NCBI GenBank assembly: GCA_024401455.1
Contig: JAKSLA010000020.1
Location: 1 to 49,137, forward strand
Origin: Paludibacteraceae bacterium
GTDB lineage: Bacteria > Bacteroidota > Bacteroidia > Bacteroidales > Paludibacteraceae
DNA: 49,137 nucleotides
Direction: 5' to 3'
This document shows, piece after piece, positions 1 through 8,582 of the stretch; positions within the stretch are counted from its first letter, which is position 1; each line of letters opens with the position of its first letter. The notes under the pieces were generated by a model. That model had not been told where the DNA came from, searched no databases, and was given only the letters and a program-made list of their open reading frames with translations. Made by a program: the position numbers and the translations under genes.

Positions 1-655
1 CGGAGAGGGCGGAGATGCGAGCCTTGTCGATGAGGGCCTTCAGTTCATCGTCCGCGCGGTCGTATATTTTGGGGTCAATCCGTTCCATTTTGCCTATGTT
101 TTTAATCGTTTGTATCCAGATGTCCTCATCGGAAAGTTTGCTGATATCAAAAGAGAAGTTGGGAAGGGAGATGTAGTATTTTCGGATCCTATCCCAAATA
201 ATTTCTTTTGTGCTGAGGTCGCACTCCGCTGTTTGGGTTATGACCTCCGTCAGTTCATCCATGGGAGCACCGAGGATGAAAACCCCGATCAAGTGGGGAA
301 TGTCCGTCTCCCGCTCGCTCCAGGCTGTGCCTTTGCCGATGTGTTTGTCCATCAGATTGTAAAGATAGTAATTTGCTCTTGTTTGGAAAAATCGGTGTCC
401 GTAATTCTGCATTTCCACAATCACCTCGTCCCCGTTGGCTAATCGGCAACGCAGGTCGAACGTCACGCCCCGCTGGCTTTCCCGAACTCTTGTGCTCTCT
501 ACGTTTTCAAACACGAGGCTTTCAATTTCCCCATACTCCTTGCCGATAATGATGTTGAGGAACCTTTTCATTACTTTCTCGTCGCCGAAGCAACGTTTGA
601 ACCCGAAATCGGTTCGTAAATCGATAAAAACGGGTCTCTTTTTGAGATTGTCCAT
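1..655 (-). CDS. Rpn family PD-(D/E)XK nuclease / putative transposase, 3' truncated by window edge
   Basis: The first 218 codons are present and the gene runs off the left edge. The ATG at 653-655 is followed by an uninterrupted frame. The start (MDNLKKRPVFIDLRTDFGFK) and the segment FDLRCRL...EVIVEMQ match the PF12784 family (PD-(D/E)XK nuclease family transposase, Rpn). The likely active-site residues are D67, E81 and Q83, the E-x-Q variant of the fold. Family members are DNA endonucleases that promote recombination; a role in true transposition is mostly not demonstrated. The gene stands alone here, transcribed away from the peptide cassette at 972. A -7-like box lies about 70 bases upstream. 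Confidence 0.85.
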   Translation of the reverse strand, partial: MDNLKKRPVFIDLRTDFGFKRCFGDEKVMKRFLNIIIGKEYGEIESLVFENVESTRVRESQRGVTFDLRCRLANGDEVIVEMQNYGHRFFQTRANYYLYNLMDKHIGKGTAWSERETDIPHLIGVFILGAPMDELTEVITQTAECDLSTKEIIWDRIRKYYISLPNFSFDISKLSDEDIWIQTIKNIGKMERIDPKIYDRADDELKALIDKARISALS

Positions 656-723
656 AAATGTTATTATTAAATTCAAAAAAACATGGTAGAAAGCACCAGA
701 CAAAACGCGGATGATTTCTGATG

Positions 724-731
724 CAAAAGTA
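724..731 (-). promoter_or_regulatory. -7-like box upstream of the Rpn gene
   Basis: TACTTTTG on the minus strand fits the Bacteroidetes -7 consensus TAnnTTTG. No clear TTTG element lies 19-21 bases further upstream, so the assignment is tentative. The remaining DNA between 656 and 892 is AT-rich and holds a 14-bp direct repeat (735-748 and 757-770); I see no other gene in it. Confidence 0.35.
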
Positions 732-892
732 GTGAATTTGTTTTAATATGTAATAGAATTTGTTTTAATTGTTTATATCACACCGATGTCATTTAGTTTT
801 GACGAAATATTTATAATTTGCATATAAATTGTATATTCATTCTATTGTATGATATATTTTATAATCTTCTTGCAAAAAAGTACGCATTTTTA

Positions 893-922
893 TTGGATTA
901 TAAGAAAAACAACGTATATTTG
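893..922 (+). promoter_or_regulatory. Bacteroidetes-type promoter of the 28-aa peptide
   Basis: TTG at 893-895 and TATATTTG at 915-922 are separated by 19 bases, matching the Bacteroidetes primary-sigma promoter. The leader from the box to the ATG is 49 bases, the same length as in the second copy at 31428-31476. Confidence 0.7.
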
Positions 923-971
923 TACTGTCTAAAAGACAATAACGAATATTAACCGAATAAATATTAAGATT

Positions 972-1058
972 ATGGCAGCAGCAGTTATTTTTTGCACAGA
1001 GATTGCAGTAGCAATGGCAGTAAAGGTTTGGAACGTCAAGGACGCTCTCAGTAAGTAA
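972..1058 (+). CDS. 28-residue hydrophobic peptide, copy 1
   Basis: The ORF encodes 28 residues: about 16 mostly hydrophobic residues, then a polar, lysine-containing tail that ends VAMAVKVWNVKDALSK. The evidence that it is a gene is its paralogue at 31341-31427: the last 16 residues are identical, the codon differences in this part are mostly synonymous, and promoter, leader and terminator are also conserved. I do not recognise the family. Size and layout resemble small single-pass membrane peptides, including type I toxins, but no antisense RNA is visible, so function is open. Confidence 0.65.
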   Translation: MAAAVIFCTEIAVAMAVKVWNVKDALSK

Positions 1059-1082
1059 CCCTCAATCACATCTTATGAATCT

Positions 1083-1118
1083 ATGAATCGACAGCAGAAT
1101 TTTAAATGCCGACTATAG
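1083..1118 (+). CDS. Possible 11-residue basic micro-ORF
   Basis: ATG to TAG encodes MNRQQNFKCRL, 24 bases after the 28-aa peptide. The stop codon overlaps the base of the terminator hairpin. The paralogous cassette has a similarly placed ORF (MKRRQRPQGLSRM) that ends at the same place in its hairpin. Two examples are not enough to prove translation. Confidence 0.25.
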   Translation: MNRQQNFKCRL

Positions 1119-1155
1119 CCTCGATATCGACACAGTTGATCATCGAGGCTTTTTG
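1117..1155 (+). terminator. Terminator of peptide cassette copy 1
   Basis: Outer stem AGCCTCGAT (1117-1125) with ATCGAGGCT (1142-1150), inner stem ATCGAC with GTTGAT around an ACA loop, one bulged C at 1141, then a T-run. The same architecture with base-pair-preserving changes occurs in copy 2. Confidence 0.8.
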
Positions 1156-1194
1156 TTTGTTATGAGTCAGATAGACTAATTCACGTTATAAAAC

Positions 1195-1223
1195 AAAAAA
1201 AAAGACGCCAACAAGTGACGTCT
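1195..1223 (-). terminator. Terminator after the licD-like gene
   Basis: On the minus strand AGACG (1219-1223) pairs with CGTCT (1203-1207) and is followed by nine T residues. It lies eight bases past the licD stop. Confidence 0.6.
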
Positions 1224-1230
1224 CCTTATA

Positions 1231-2046
1231 TCATAAATTTTCTTGATCTTTATAAGACTTTTCCAAATCAAGCAAATGGAAATTGTGCTGGCGCTGCTTG
1301 GGTCCTGGCGGAATGGTCATATAGTCGCCATACTTCTGAGAAAGGTAAGCATCTGGATTCCCCACACCCATAACCATCTTATCTTCAAATAAAATTGGGG
1401 TTGGATTGCCTACATAGGCGCGCGGCATGATACCTTTGCGACCATCATCATGATCGACCACCAAATCTGAGGCGTCAAAATCGTATTTCTTCTGCATTTT
1501 CTGCATCTTCCCTTGAATCTCTTCCAAGGTATATAACTTTCTACAAAGACGAGGAAGCCATGAAGATGGACCATGCCCATGTTTGAACGGATTTCTGCAA
1601 ACAAGATATATCAAACGCTTCAAACAAAAATAGTGGGCAAAATGAAGACGCTGCATCAATTTGTTGGAAGTCATACCATCCAAAGGAAATACGTCCATAT
1701 AGATGCCACCCAGATACTTCAAATGCATACGCTCAATCAATGTCGTGCTGGCATCCTGGATTTTTGCGAAAGGCAAAGGATACTCCTTGTCCGTCTCAAA
1801 AGCCACCACCTCCATGGGTTGAGGCAACCACTCTGAAGCATGAGCCATCAGAAGATCGTAATCCTTGCGGGGCATACCAATGTCAAGATCGTCGTCCCAA
1901 GGGATAAAACCTTTATGTCGGACAGCCCCTAAAAGCGTTCCTGCAATAATGTAGTAACGAAGGCCATGCTCCTTGCAAACCTTGTCAATCACCATCAGAA
2001 TGTCAAGGATACGAAGTTGAAGCGGTCGAATTTCATAAGTTGCCAT
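1231..2046 (-). CDS. LicD family phosphotransferase
   Basis: The 271-residue protein has the LicD signature: YYIIAGTLLGAVRHKGFIPW leading into the acidic cluster DDDLDIGM at residues 51-58, which binds metal in this nucleotidyltransferase-like fold. LicD proteins move phosphocholine or a similar phospho-alcohol from a CDP carrier to a glycan. It is the last gene of a minus-strand operon, 22 bases after the nucleotidyltransferase, which would make the activated donor. The acceptor is probably a capsule or LPS sugar, but no glycan cluster is present here. The family call is firm; the substrate is inferred. Confidence 0.85.
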   Translation of the reverse strand: MATYEIRPLQLRILDILMVIDKVCKEHGLRYYIIAGTLLGAVRHKGFIPWDDDLDIGMPRKDYDLLMAHASEWLPQPMEVVAFETDKEYPLPFAKIQDASTTLIERMHLKYLGGIYMDVFPLDGMTSNKLMQRLHFAHYFCLKRLIYLVCRNPFKHGHGPSSWLPRLCRKLYTLEEIQGKMQKMQKKYDFDASDLVVDHDDGRKGIMPRAYVGNPTPILFEDKMVMGVGNPDAYLSQKYGDYMTIPPGPKQRQHNFHLLDLEKSYKDQENL

Positions 2047-2068
2047 ACCTTCTGCGATTATCAGTTAA

Positions 2069-2800
2069 TCAATAAAGCGCTGCTGGAATACGCCTCTTGG
2101 CAGCGTTAAAATCATCCACCGTATCCAACTCACAAGAGAAGAGGTCAGTCACATCCAGCACTTGGTAAGTGTGGCCTTTAGGGAAGAGTCGCTCAAAAGC
2201 ACGCTCATAAAAGACATTGACCAGCCCTTCCTTCTCCATCATGACCTCCAACTCTTCGTAAAGCGCCTTGGTGTAGGCACGACCCATACGCTCGATTCCG
2301 AGGCTTTCGCCAATGGCATCAGCAGGATTGCAAGTTTTATTCAATTGTGTAATCGCGCCATTTTTATCAATGATGACCTTGATCTCCTCTTCGCCCAAAT
2401 CATGACGGATAAGAGTCAACAGATTTTCGCTGTCGCTATCAAGAACACGACGCACAATCATCGGATCATACAGCAAATCGCTATCAAGAAGAAGGATGTC
2501 CTCACCGTCCGCCTCGGGACGAGCCAACCACAATGAATAGATATTGTTTGTGGACTCGTAAAGGTCATTATGGATGAAACTAATCTTCAAATCCGAATAA
2601 TTTGCTTTGAGGAAATCTTCTATCTGATGATGCAGATAGCCAGTCACGACAACGAACTCCCTAATGCCATTTTGTTTCAAAGCATCCATCGAACGCTGAA
2701 GGAGCGAACGATTTCCCACCTTCAACAAGCACTTAGGACAGTCATTCGTCAACGGACGAAGACGAGAAGCGATGCCAGCGGCAAGAATTACAGCCTTCAT
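2069..2800 (-). CDS. Sugar/choline-phosphate-type nucleotidyltransferase (LicC-like)
   Basis: The 243-residue protein starts MKAVILAAGIASRLRPLT and continues with PKCLLKVG, the nucleotide-binding loop and lysine of the NTP_transferase family. DSDLLYD near residue 105 is the metal-binding region. With a LicD gene 3' and an aminotransferase 5', the best guess is a CTP-dependent cytidylyltransferase that activates a small phosphorylated amino-alcohol, as LicC does for phosphocholine. Its ATG overlaps the aminotransferase stop by four bases, so translation is probably coupled. A sugar-1-phosphate substrate cannot be excluded. Confidence 0.8.
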   Translation of the reverse strand: MKAVILAAGIASRLRPLTNDCPKCLLKVGNRSLLQRSMDALKQNGIREFVVVTGYLHHQIEDFLKANYSDLKISFIHNDLYESTNNIYSLWLARPEADGEDILLLDSDLLYDPMIVRRVLDSDSENLLTLIRHDLGEEEIKVIIDKNGAITQLNKTCNPADAIGESLGIERMGRAYTKALYEELEVMMEKEGLVNVFYERAFERLFPKGHTYQVLDVTDLFSCELDTVDDFNAAKRRIPAALY

Positions 2801-3888
2801 TTACCTAATGCGATTTTTTTGATGGTTTCACAAACAATCTTATTCTGCTCAGGACGGCCCAACGTGATGCGCAAATGCTTGTCAATGCCAGGCTCGTTCA
2901 TAAACTTAATCTTATAATCCTGATCTGCCATAGCCTTTTGCAAAGCCGGCTTCAACTCAATCGGATACTTGATGAGGATGAAATTGGCTACGGAATCATA
3001 GACCTTGAAACCGGGCAACGAGCCCAACTCTTTGGCATAAAGTTCGCAACCCGCCTTCATCTGCTGAGCCACATTTCGGTAATGCTCGTCGCTTTGGAGA
3101 GCCGCAATAGCCACCTCTTCCGCAAAACGGTTATAACCAAGATACTTGTTGGCACACTTCAAGAACTTCTCCTGATTCTTGCCGATGAACCCGAAGCCCA
3201 TACGAAGGCCCGGCAATCCGTAGAACTTAGAGAGTGTACGAGAAATGATCAAATTACTATGCTTATTGACCAACTTGGCGATATAACTGTTGTCAACAAC
3301 GACAAAAGAGGCATAAGCCTCGTCTATCAAGACAATCACATTGGAAGGAATATGCTCCATCAACCAATCCACCTCATCGGGTGTAAGGCCATTCCCCGTC
3401 GGATTGTTAGGAGAAGCCAACAAAAGAATCTTAGGCTTAACCTCGTTGACCTTGGCAACCACCTCCTGCAAATCATACTTGAAGGAAGTCTCCGTTTCAT
3501 AAAGAGGATATTTATACGTGGTTCCATCCACCTCGTCAGCAATGGAGTTGTAATACCACCAAGAGTATTCTGGCACAAGCATCGTCTTGTTGCCATCCGC
3601 CTCTGAAAGGAAATAATGGACGGTATTTTTTAGGATATCTTCGCCTCCGTATCCGAGCAACACCTGCTTCTCGTCAACTCCGTAAAGTTCTGAAAGAAAT
3701 ACGGAAACGATACTTTTCTTGCCTTCGTCATAGATACGCGTATAAAAGCAAAGTTTGTTTGGATCAAAGTTCTTTATCGCTTCAAGCACTTTAGTTGAAG
3801 GCGAAAAATTGAATTCATTTCTGTCAAGAAAGTTCATTTGTCTGACGTTTTGGGGGAGATAAAATCCCCGATTTGCATATAGGGACAT
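2797..3888 (-). CDS. HisC-like PLP-dependent aminotransferase (fold type I)
   Basis: The 363-residue protein has the class I/II aminotransferase motifs: SPNNPTG at 159-165, DEAY at 189-192, and SRTLSK with PLP-lysine K221 followed by GLPGLRMGFG. It resembles histidinol-phosphate aminotransferase, but no his gene is near. It heads an operon with a LicC-like and a LicD-like gene. In Campylobacter capsule loci HisC homologues make ethanolamine phosphate or serinol phosphate, so a comparable job, supplying an amino-alcohol phosphate, is likely here (inference). The ATG at 3888 was chosen; an internal Met at residue 18 sits closer to the usual family start. Confidence 0.8.
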   Translation of the reverse strand: MSLYANRGFYLPQNVRQMNFLDRNEFNFSPSTKVLEAIKNFDPNKLCFYTRIYDEGKKSIVSVFLSELYGVDEKQVLLGYGGEDILKNTVHYFLSEADGNKTMLVPEYSWWYYNSIADEVDGTTYKYPLYETETSFKYDLQEVVAKVNEVKPKILLLASPNNPTGNGLTPDEVDWLMEHIPSNVIVLIDEAYASFVVVDNSYIAKLVNKHSNLIISRTLSKFYGLPGLRMGFGFIGKNQEKFLKCANKYLGYNRFAEEVAIAALQSDEHYRNVAQQMKAGCELYAKELGSLPGFKVYDSVANFILIKYPIELKPALQKAMADQDYKIKFMNEPGIDKHLRITLGRPEQNKIVCETIKKIALGK

Positions 3889-4018
3889 TCTATAAATACA
3901 TGATTTATAATAGAATCCCTTTGAAATTTCGAAAGGAAAACGCTATTTGCGAGACACCCACATTTCAAGGAAATGGATGATTGCCCTGTTTCATACAAGA
4001 CGCCTTCTTTTCAATCTA

Positions 4019-4053
4019 CAAATATACAAGTTTTATGTATCATTCCGTCAAAG
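4019..4053 (-). promoter_or_regulatory. Probable promoter of the aminotransferase operon
   Basis: On the minus strand TTTG (4050-4053 region) and TATATTTG (4019-4026) lie about 22 bases apart, slightly longer than the usual 19-21. The leader to the ATG at 3888 would be about 120 bases. The rest of the 3889-4247 gap holds no gene that I can support. Confidence 0.45.
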
Positions 4054-4247
4054 TAGTCCGAAAATAGGTGTTTATACTAAATTTTTTGCTCTCTACTTTC
4101 CTACGATAAGACATTTATCCCTAAACTTTGCTAAAATGCCCTTATTCTAAATTTAATTTACTATTTTCGCAAAATAATGTATATTACCGTTCGCATATTC
4201 CCATGGCAAGTAGCCAAGAAGCGGACATCTAAAATGAATTTCACAAA

Positions 4248-4682
4248 ATGAAGATAGCAGTCATAAATAAATCGAAACACCCGTTGCCAGAATATGCCAC
4301 GGAACTTTCGGCAGGTCTTGACCTCCGTGCCAACTTGGACGAAGCGGTGGAAATCAAGCCATTGGAGCGCAAGATGATTCCAACGGGCCTCTATATTGCT
4401 TTACCTAAGGGGTATGAAGCACAAATCAGACCTCGTAGCGGATTGGCTGCCAAACACGGCATTACTGTGCTCAACTCGCCCGGTACCATCGATGCCGACT
4501 ATCGCGGCGAAATCAAGGTCATCCTTGTCAACCTCTCCAACGACCCCTTCAAGATTGAAGACGGCGAAAGAATTTGCCAAATGGTGGTGGCCCAACATGC
4601 CGTTGTAGAATGGCAACCTTGCGACGAACTCGATTCAACCGAACGCGGGGAAGGCGGTTTCGGTCATACTGGTGCTAAATAA
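4248..4682 (+). CDS. dut: dUTP diphosphatase
   Basis: The 144-residue protein hydrolyses dUTP to dUMP and pyrophosphate, keeping uracil out of DNA and feeding dTMP synthesis. All five trimeric dUTPase motifs are present: SAGLD (21-25), [11 protein letters not shown] (61-71), [11 protein letters not shown] (79-89) with the catalytic Asp, GERICQ (106-111) and the C-terminal lid [10 protein letters not shown] (133-142). The length is normal. It is the first gene of a plus-strand run and is followed 13 bases later by the TPR gene, the usual order in Bacteroides relatives. Confidence 0.95.
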   Translation: MKIAVINKSKHPLPEYATELSAGLDLRANLDEAVEIKPLERKMIPTGLYIALPKGYEAQIRPRSGLAAKHGITVLNSPGTIDADYRGEIKVILVNLSNDPFKIEDGERICQMVVAQHAVVEWQPCDELDSTERGEGGFGHTGAK

Positions 4683-4695
4683 TTAAACATTGACA

Positions 4696-6459
4696 ATGAA
4701 ATTCAACTTAGATATATGCAAGAGGGCCATTAGCTTCTGCCTCCTTGCCGTCGCCCTGCTGACGGCATCTCTCCCTACAGCCCAAGCCAACGGAAACGAC
4801 GCCGGCCAACCCGACCCTCGCACCACCAAAAAGTTCCAATATTACTTTTTGGAGGCGCTCAGACAACGCTCTCTAAAGCAGTATGATGCCGCAGCAGACA
4901 ACCTGTTGCGCTGCCTCTGCCTGGATCCCAACAAGGCGGCCGTCTATTCGGAACTGGCCAACCTCAACATCTCCTGTGGGAAAAACAAATTGGCTAAAAA
5001 CTATATGCTAAAGGCGGTGTCGCTCGACCCGACCAATATCTGGACCAACCAAGTATTGGCCCAACTCTACACGGACAACAACGAGTACGAACTCGCCGCC
5101 ACCACCTTTGAACAAATCCTGAAAAAAGACCCCGATAATGCGGATTACTACTACTACATGCTTGCCCAACTTTACACCAAAAACCAACAATACGACAAGG
5201 CTATAAAAGCTTGGGACGGATTGGAAGAGACAAACGGCATCAGCGACCGCATCACCATGGAAAAGTTCAAACTTTATGTGGCACAAGATAAAGTGAACAA
5301 GGCTTTCGATGAAATCGACAAATTAATCAAAGCGTTTCCGATGGACACAAAATACAAGGTGCTCAAAGGCGACCTTTACCAAGCCGTAGGTAAAAACGAA
5401 AAGGCGGAATCGGCCTACAAGAGGGTGCTGAAGTCTGACCCTAACAACTCGGTTGCCAAAACCCAACTGGCCATGCTCTACATCTCCAACAAACGTGAGA
5501 ACGAGGGAATGAACATGATCAAATCAGTCTTGGGTGACTCGTTGGCCGACATCGACATAAAGAAGAACATACTCGCCTATGTAAGTCAAGACTCCATCGT
5601 CATGACCCGCATTGACGACTCCATCTTCCTCAACCTCATAAAGATGCACCCCAACGAAGAGTTCCCCTACCTTGCCTACTCCTCCTTCTTGCTTGACAAA
5701 AAGAACTTGGATGGATTTAAATATATGCGCAAGGCATTGGAAATCAACCCGAAATATGAGGATTCTTGGAATCTCCTGATTAACTACTATATGATGGAGA
5801 ACGACACCATAGGCATCTACAACGCCTGCACGGAGGCATTGGAACATTTCCCAGAGAATGCCAACTTCTACTACACACTGGGCATCGTCTATCAAAATAT
5901 GGACAAAAAAGATTCCACCATCTATGCCTGGAACAAGGCGGTGACCCTCCTCAAAAGCCAAAATTTGACTTTGGCCTCAGTCATTCAAGGAAGCGTGGGC
6001 GACGTTTACTCCTCATTGGGGAAAAAGGAGGCTGCTTATGCCGCCTATGACAGTGCCATCGTATTGGACGAAAAGAACATGCTGGTACTCAACAATTACG
6101 CCTACTTCTTAGCCTGCGACGGAAAAGAGTTGCAAAAGGCGGAACGTATGAGCGCCATGACGGTCCAAGCTCACCCGAAGAACGCTACATTCCTCGACAC
6201 GTATGCTTGGGTATTCTTCAAACAAGGCAACTATCTTCTCGCCATGATGTATATCGAACAAGCCCTCGCCAATGGAGGCGGCGACAATGCCGAGTTGCTG
6301 GAGCACTATGGAGACATTCTGTTCATGAACGAGAACAAGGACAAGGCAAATGACTTTTGGAAACGCGCCTATGACCTCCACCAAACAGGGGACCCGTCGA
6401 AATACGAAGGATTAGATAAATTGAAACAAAAGATTGAGAGTGGTACTTATGTTGAATAA
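4696..6459 (+). CDS. Exported tetratricopeptide-repeat protein
   Basis: The 587-residue protein begins with a signal peptide (MKFNLDICKRAISFCLLAVA, cleavage near AQA-NG) and then has TPR units from about residue 45 to the end, with typical spacing such as YDAAADNLLRCLCLDPNKAAVY and YELAATTFEQILKKDPDNADYY. A TTG six bases upstream is also in frame, but the ATG at 4696 fits better. It lies between dut and the DUF4292 lipoprotein, overlapping the latter by 11 bases. Together with the EnvC-like gene this block is a conserved Bacteroidales envelope cluster. TPRs give a scaffold role; the partner is unknown. Confidence 0.85.
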   Translation: MKFNLDICKRAISFCLLAVALLTASLPTAQANGNDAGQPDPRTTKKFQYYFLEALRQRSLKQYDAAADNLLRCLCLDPNKAAVYSELANLNISCGKNKLAKNYMLKAVSLDPTNIWTNQVLAQLYTDNNEYELAATTFEQILKKDPDNADYYYYMLAQLYTKNQQYDKAIKAWDGLEETNGISDRITMEKFKLYVAQDKVNKAFDEIDKLIKAFPMDTKYKVLKGDLYQAVGKNEKAESAYKRVLKSDPNNSVAKTQLAMLYISNKRENEGMNMIKSVLGDSLADIDIKKNILAYVSQDSIVMTRIDDSIFLNLIKMHPNEEFPYLAYSSFLLDKKNLDGFKYMRKALEINPKYEDSWNLLINYYMMENDTIGIYNACTEALEHFPENANFYYTLGIVYQNMDKKDSTIYAWNKAVTLLKSQNLTLASVIQGSVGDVYSSLGKKEAAYAAYDSAIVLDEKNMLVLNNYAYFLACDGKELQKAERMSAMTVQAHPKNATFLDTYAWVFFKQGNYLLAMMYIEQALANGGGDNAELLEHYGDILFMNENKDKANDFWKRAYDLHQTGDPSKYEGLDKLKQKIESGTYVE

Positions 6460-7234
6460 ACGATTCATATACTTCATTACCCTATTGGGACTGCTTCTGT
6501 CTTTCCAAGCCTGCAAAAGCAGCAAGATTGACAAGACAAAGAATACGTCGATGCTACAAAATATCGACTACGAAACATTTAACGTACCCAAAGTGACATT
6601 CAGCGTAAATGGGAATGGCCACTCCATAAGTGTAAACGGAACTCTGCGCATCCGCAAGGACAGTGCCATTATGATTTCCGTCCAACCCTTCTTGGGAATG
6701 GAGGTGGGTCGTGCATTCATCACACAAGACTCGCTTATGATCATCGACCGTATCCATAAACGCTACTTTAAAGCAAGTTATGACGAAGTGGGGAAGAAAT
6801 CGGATATAGGATTGAACTACAATGTTTTCCAAGCCATCTTCACAGAGGCACTATTTGCCTACGACAACCCCAAGGCTAAGATTTCCGACTTCAAGGAGAC
6901 CACAATCGGAGATCTACGTATGTTGCAATATGCCAGTTCAAATGTGATTCAAGAGTTTGTCGTCAACAATGAAAACCGCGTGCAACAAGCATCGGTCATG
7001 TCTGAAAAGACTCCCTACTCATTGCACTGGAGCTACACCAAATTCAATGCGTTGGACAATGGGTATATTTTCCCTCACCAAATCAAATTCCAGACTTCCG
7101 ACGGCAAGCGTCCCAAAAATATGGACATCGACTATAAAAAAATAGAACTTGACAAGAAGTTGAACTTCGACTCCAGCGTTCCTTCCAATTATGAGAAGGT
7201 ATCCATCGAAGATCTGTTGTCTATACTTATGTAA
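6449..7234 (+). CDS. DUF4292 lipoprotein
   Basis: The 261-residue protein starts with a lipoprotein signal (MLNKRFIYFITLLGLLLSFQ then AC), with the acylated Cys in LSFQAC. The remainder, including LRIRKDSAIMISVQPFLGMEVGRAFITQDSLMIIDR split over two strands, resembles the LolA/LolB-like fold of DUF4292 proteins in Bacteroidetes. The ATG at 6449 gives a proper signal peptide; the frame opens earlier with TTG and GTG codons but these would only add a short tail inside the upstream gene. A role in outer-membrane lipoprotein handling is suggested by fold and context only. Confidence 0.75.
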   Translation: MLNKRFIYFITLLGLLLSFQACKSSKIDKTKNTSMLQNIDYETFNVPKVTFSVNGNGHSISVNGTLRIRKDSAIMISVQPFLGMEVGRAFITQDSLMIIDRIHKRYFKASYDEVGKKSDIGLNYNVFQAIFTEALFAYDNPKAKISDFKETTIGDLRMLQYASSNVIQEFVVNNENRVQQASVMSEKTPYSLHWSYTKFNALDNGYIFPHQIKFQTSDGKRPKNMDIDYKKIELDKKLNFDSSVPSNYEKVSIEDLLSILM

Positions 7235-8554
7235 ATGAGAAGATTGTTGGTCATATTATCGCTATTTTTAGGTTGCCTCTTCGTGGGACAACAGGGCTCC
7301 CTTTGCCTTGCCCAAAGCAAAACGAAGACCACACAACAGAAGAAGACGACCACCAAAAAGAAGACACAAACCAATACCAGCAAAACTTCGGAAACGCTAA
7401 AAGACTTGAAGAACAAACAATCTTCCGTTGATAAAAACGTTAAGAAGATAGACAAGTCGTTGGCAGAAACACGTCAATCCACACGCCAATCGTTGAAACA
7501 GTTGGAACAAATCAATTCCGACATCAAACGAAGAAACGAACAGATTGAAACGCAAGGAAAAGAAATCATGGCGCTCGACACCCGAATTACGGAAATGAAC
7601 CGTAACTTGGGCACCATGCAGAACGAGTACGCGTATATGAAAGAGAAATACGTCCAACTCATATACCATGCCTATGTAAAACAAAAGGCACAAGACAAAC
7701 TGCTCTTCGTACTCTCCGCCCCTTCGTTCCACGAGGCTTATATGCGCTTCAACTACATCAACAAATTTGCCACACTCAGACGAGAACAGGCAGAGGCCCT
7801 CGAACGCTCACGCGTAGAATTAGACATTAAGAAGCAAGAGATAGAGTCAACCAAACGCCAATCTGAGAAATTGCTCAGAAGTCAAGAGTCGGAACAGAAG
7901 CAGCTACTCGTAGAAAAGCAGAAGCAGAACGAGATGGTGGCTTCGCTCAAAAAGCAGGAGAAGGAGTTGGTGAAAGAACTCCAAGACCAACAACGCATCT
8001 CCGACCAGTTGAACAAACGCATTCAAGACCTCATTGCAAAACAAGCACAAGAGTCGGCCACCCGAGAGAAGAAGAAGCAGGCCACCCAACCAACAACCAA
8101 AGGAGGCTATGCCATGACCCAAACCGAAAAGGTTGTCTCTGGCGGCTTCGAGAAGAAGCAAGGCTCTCTGCCTTGGCCTGTCAACGGCACCGTCGTCGGA
8201 CACTTCGGAAAACAACAGCACCCTGTCCTGAAGCATGTTACCACCGACAACAAGGGCATCTACATCTCTTCACCCAAGGGGTCGGAAGCCACATTGGTGC
8301 ATGACGGCGTGGTGACCACCTGCTTCGCCGTTCCTGGCAACAACAATGCCATTATCGTGCGCCACGGCAATTTTCTCACCGTCTATTCCAACCTCACCAA
8401 GGTCTATGTAAAGACGGGCGACAACTTGAAGAGCGGCCATAAATTAGGCAAAATATACGAGGATCCGGACGATAAATACAAGGCCACCCTTTTCTTCCAA
8501 ATATGGAAGGAAAAAGACTTGCAAAACCCGGAAAGATGGCTTAAAAAGAAATAG
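7235..8554 (+). CDS. EnvC-like murein hydrolase activator (degenerate LytM/M23)
   Basis: The 439-residue protein has a signal peptide (residues 1-26), a Lys/Thr-rich stretch, a long coiled coil (about 45-275, rich in Gln, Glu, Lys) and a C-terminal LytM domain from LPWPVNGTVVGHFG (about 312) to the end. The zinc-binding residues of active M23 peptidases appear lost: ATLFFQIWK stands where an HxH motif is expected. That pattern fits EnvC-type regulators, which activate amidases at the division site instead of cutting peptidoglycan. The ATG follows the DUF4292 stop directly, so the genes are translationally coupled. Confidence 0.85.
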   Translation: MRRLLVILSLFLGCLFVGQQGSLCLAQSKTKTTQQKKTTTKKKTQTNTSKTSETLKDLKNKQSSVDKNVKKIDKSLAETRQSTRQSLKQLEQINSDIKRRNEQIETQGKEIMALDTRITEMNRNLGTMQNEYAYMKEKYVQLIYHAYVKQKAQDKLLFVLSAPSFHEAYMRFNYINKFATLRREQAEALERSRVELDIKKQEIESTKRQSEKLLRSQESEQKQLLVEKQKQNEMVASLKKQEKELVKELQDQQRISDQLNKRIQDLIAKQAQESATREKKKQATQPTTKGGYAMTQTEKVVSGGFEKKQGSLPWPVNGTVVGHFGKQQHPVLKHVTTDNKGIYISSPKGSEATLVHDGVVTTCFAVPGNNNAIIVRHGNFLTVYSNLTKVYVKTGDNLKSGHKLGKIYEDPDDKYKATLFFQIWKEKDLQNPERWLKKK

Positions 8555-8582
8555 AATAATAAAACTTAAATATAAACTCGAC

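Noticed and set aside
2797-3888. hisC as a histidine-biosynthesis gene
   Set aside because: No other his genes are adjacent and the operon partners (nucleotidyltransferase, LicD) point to surface-glycan decoration.
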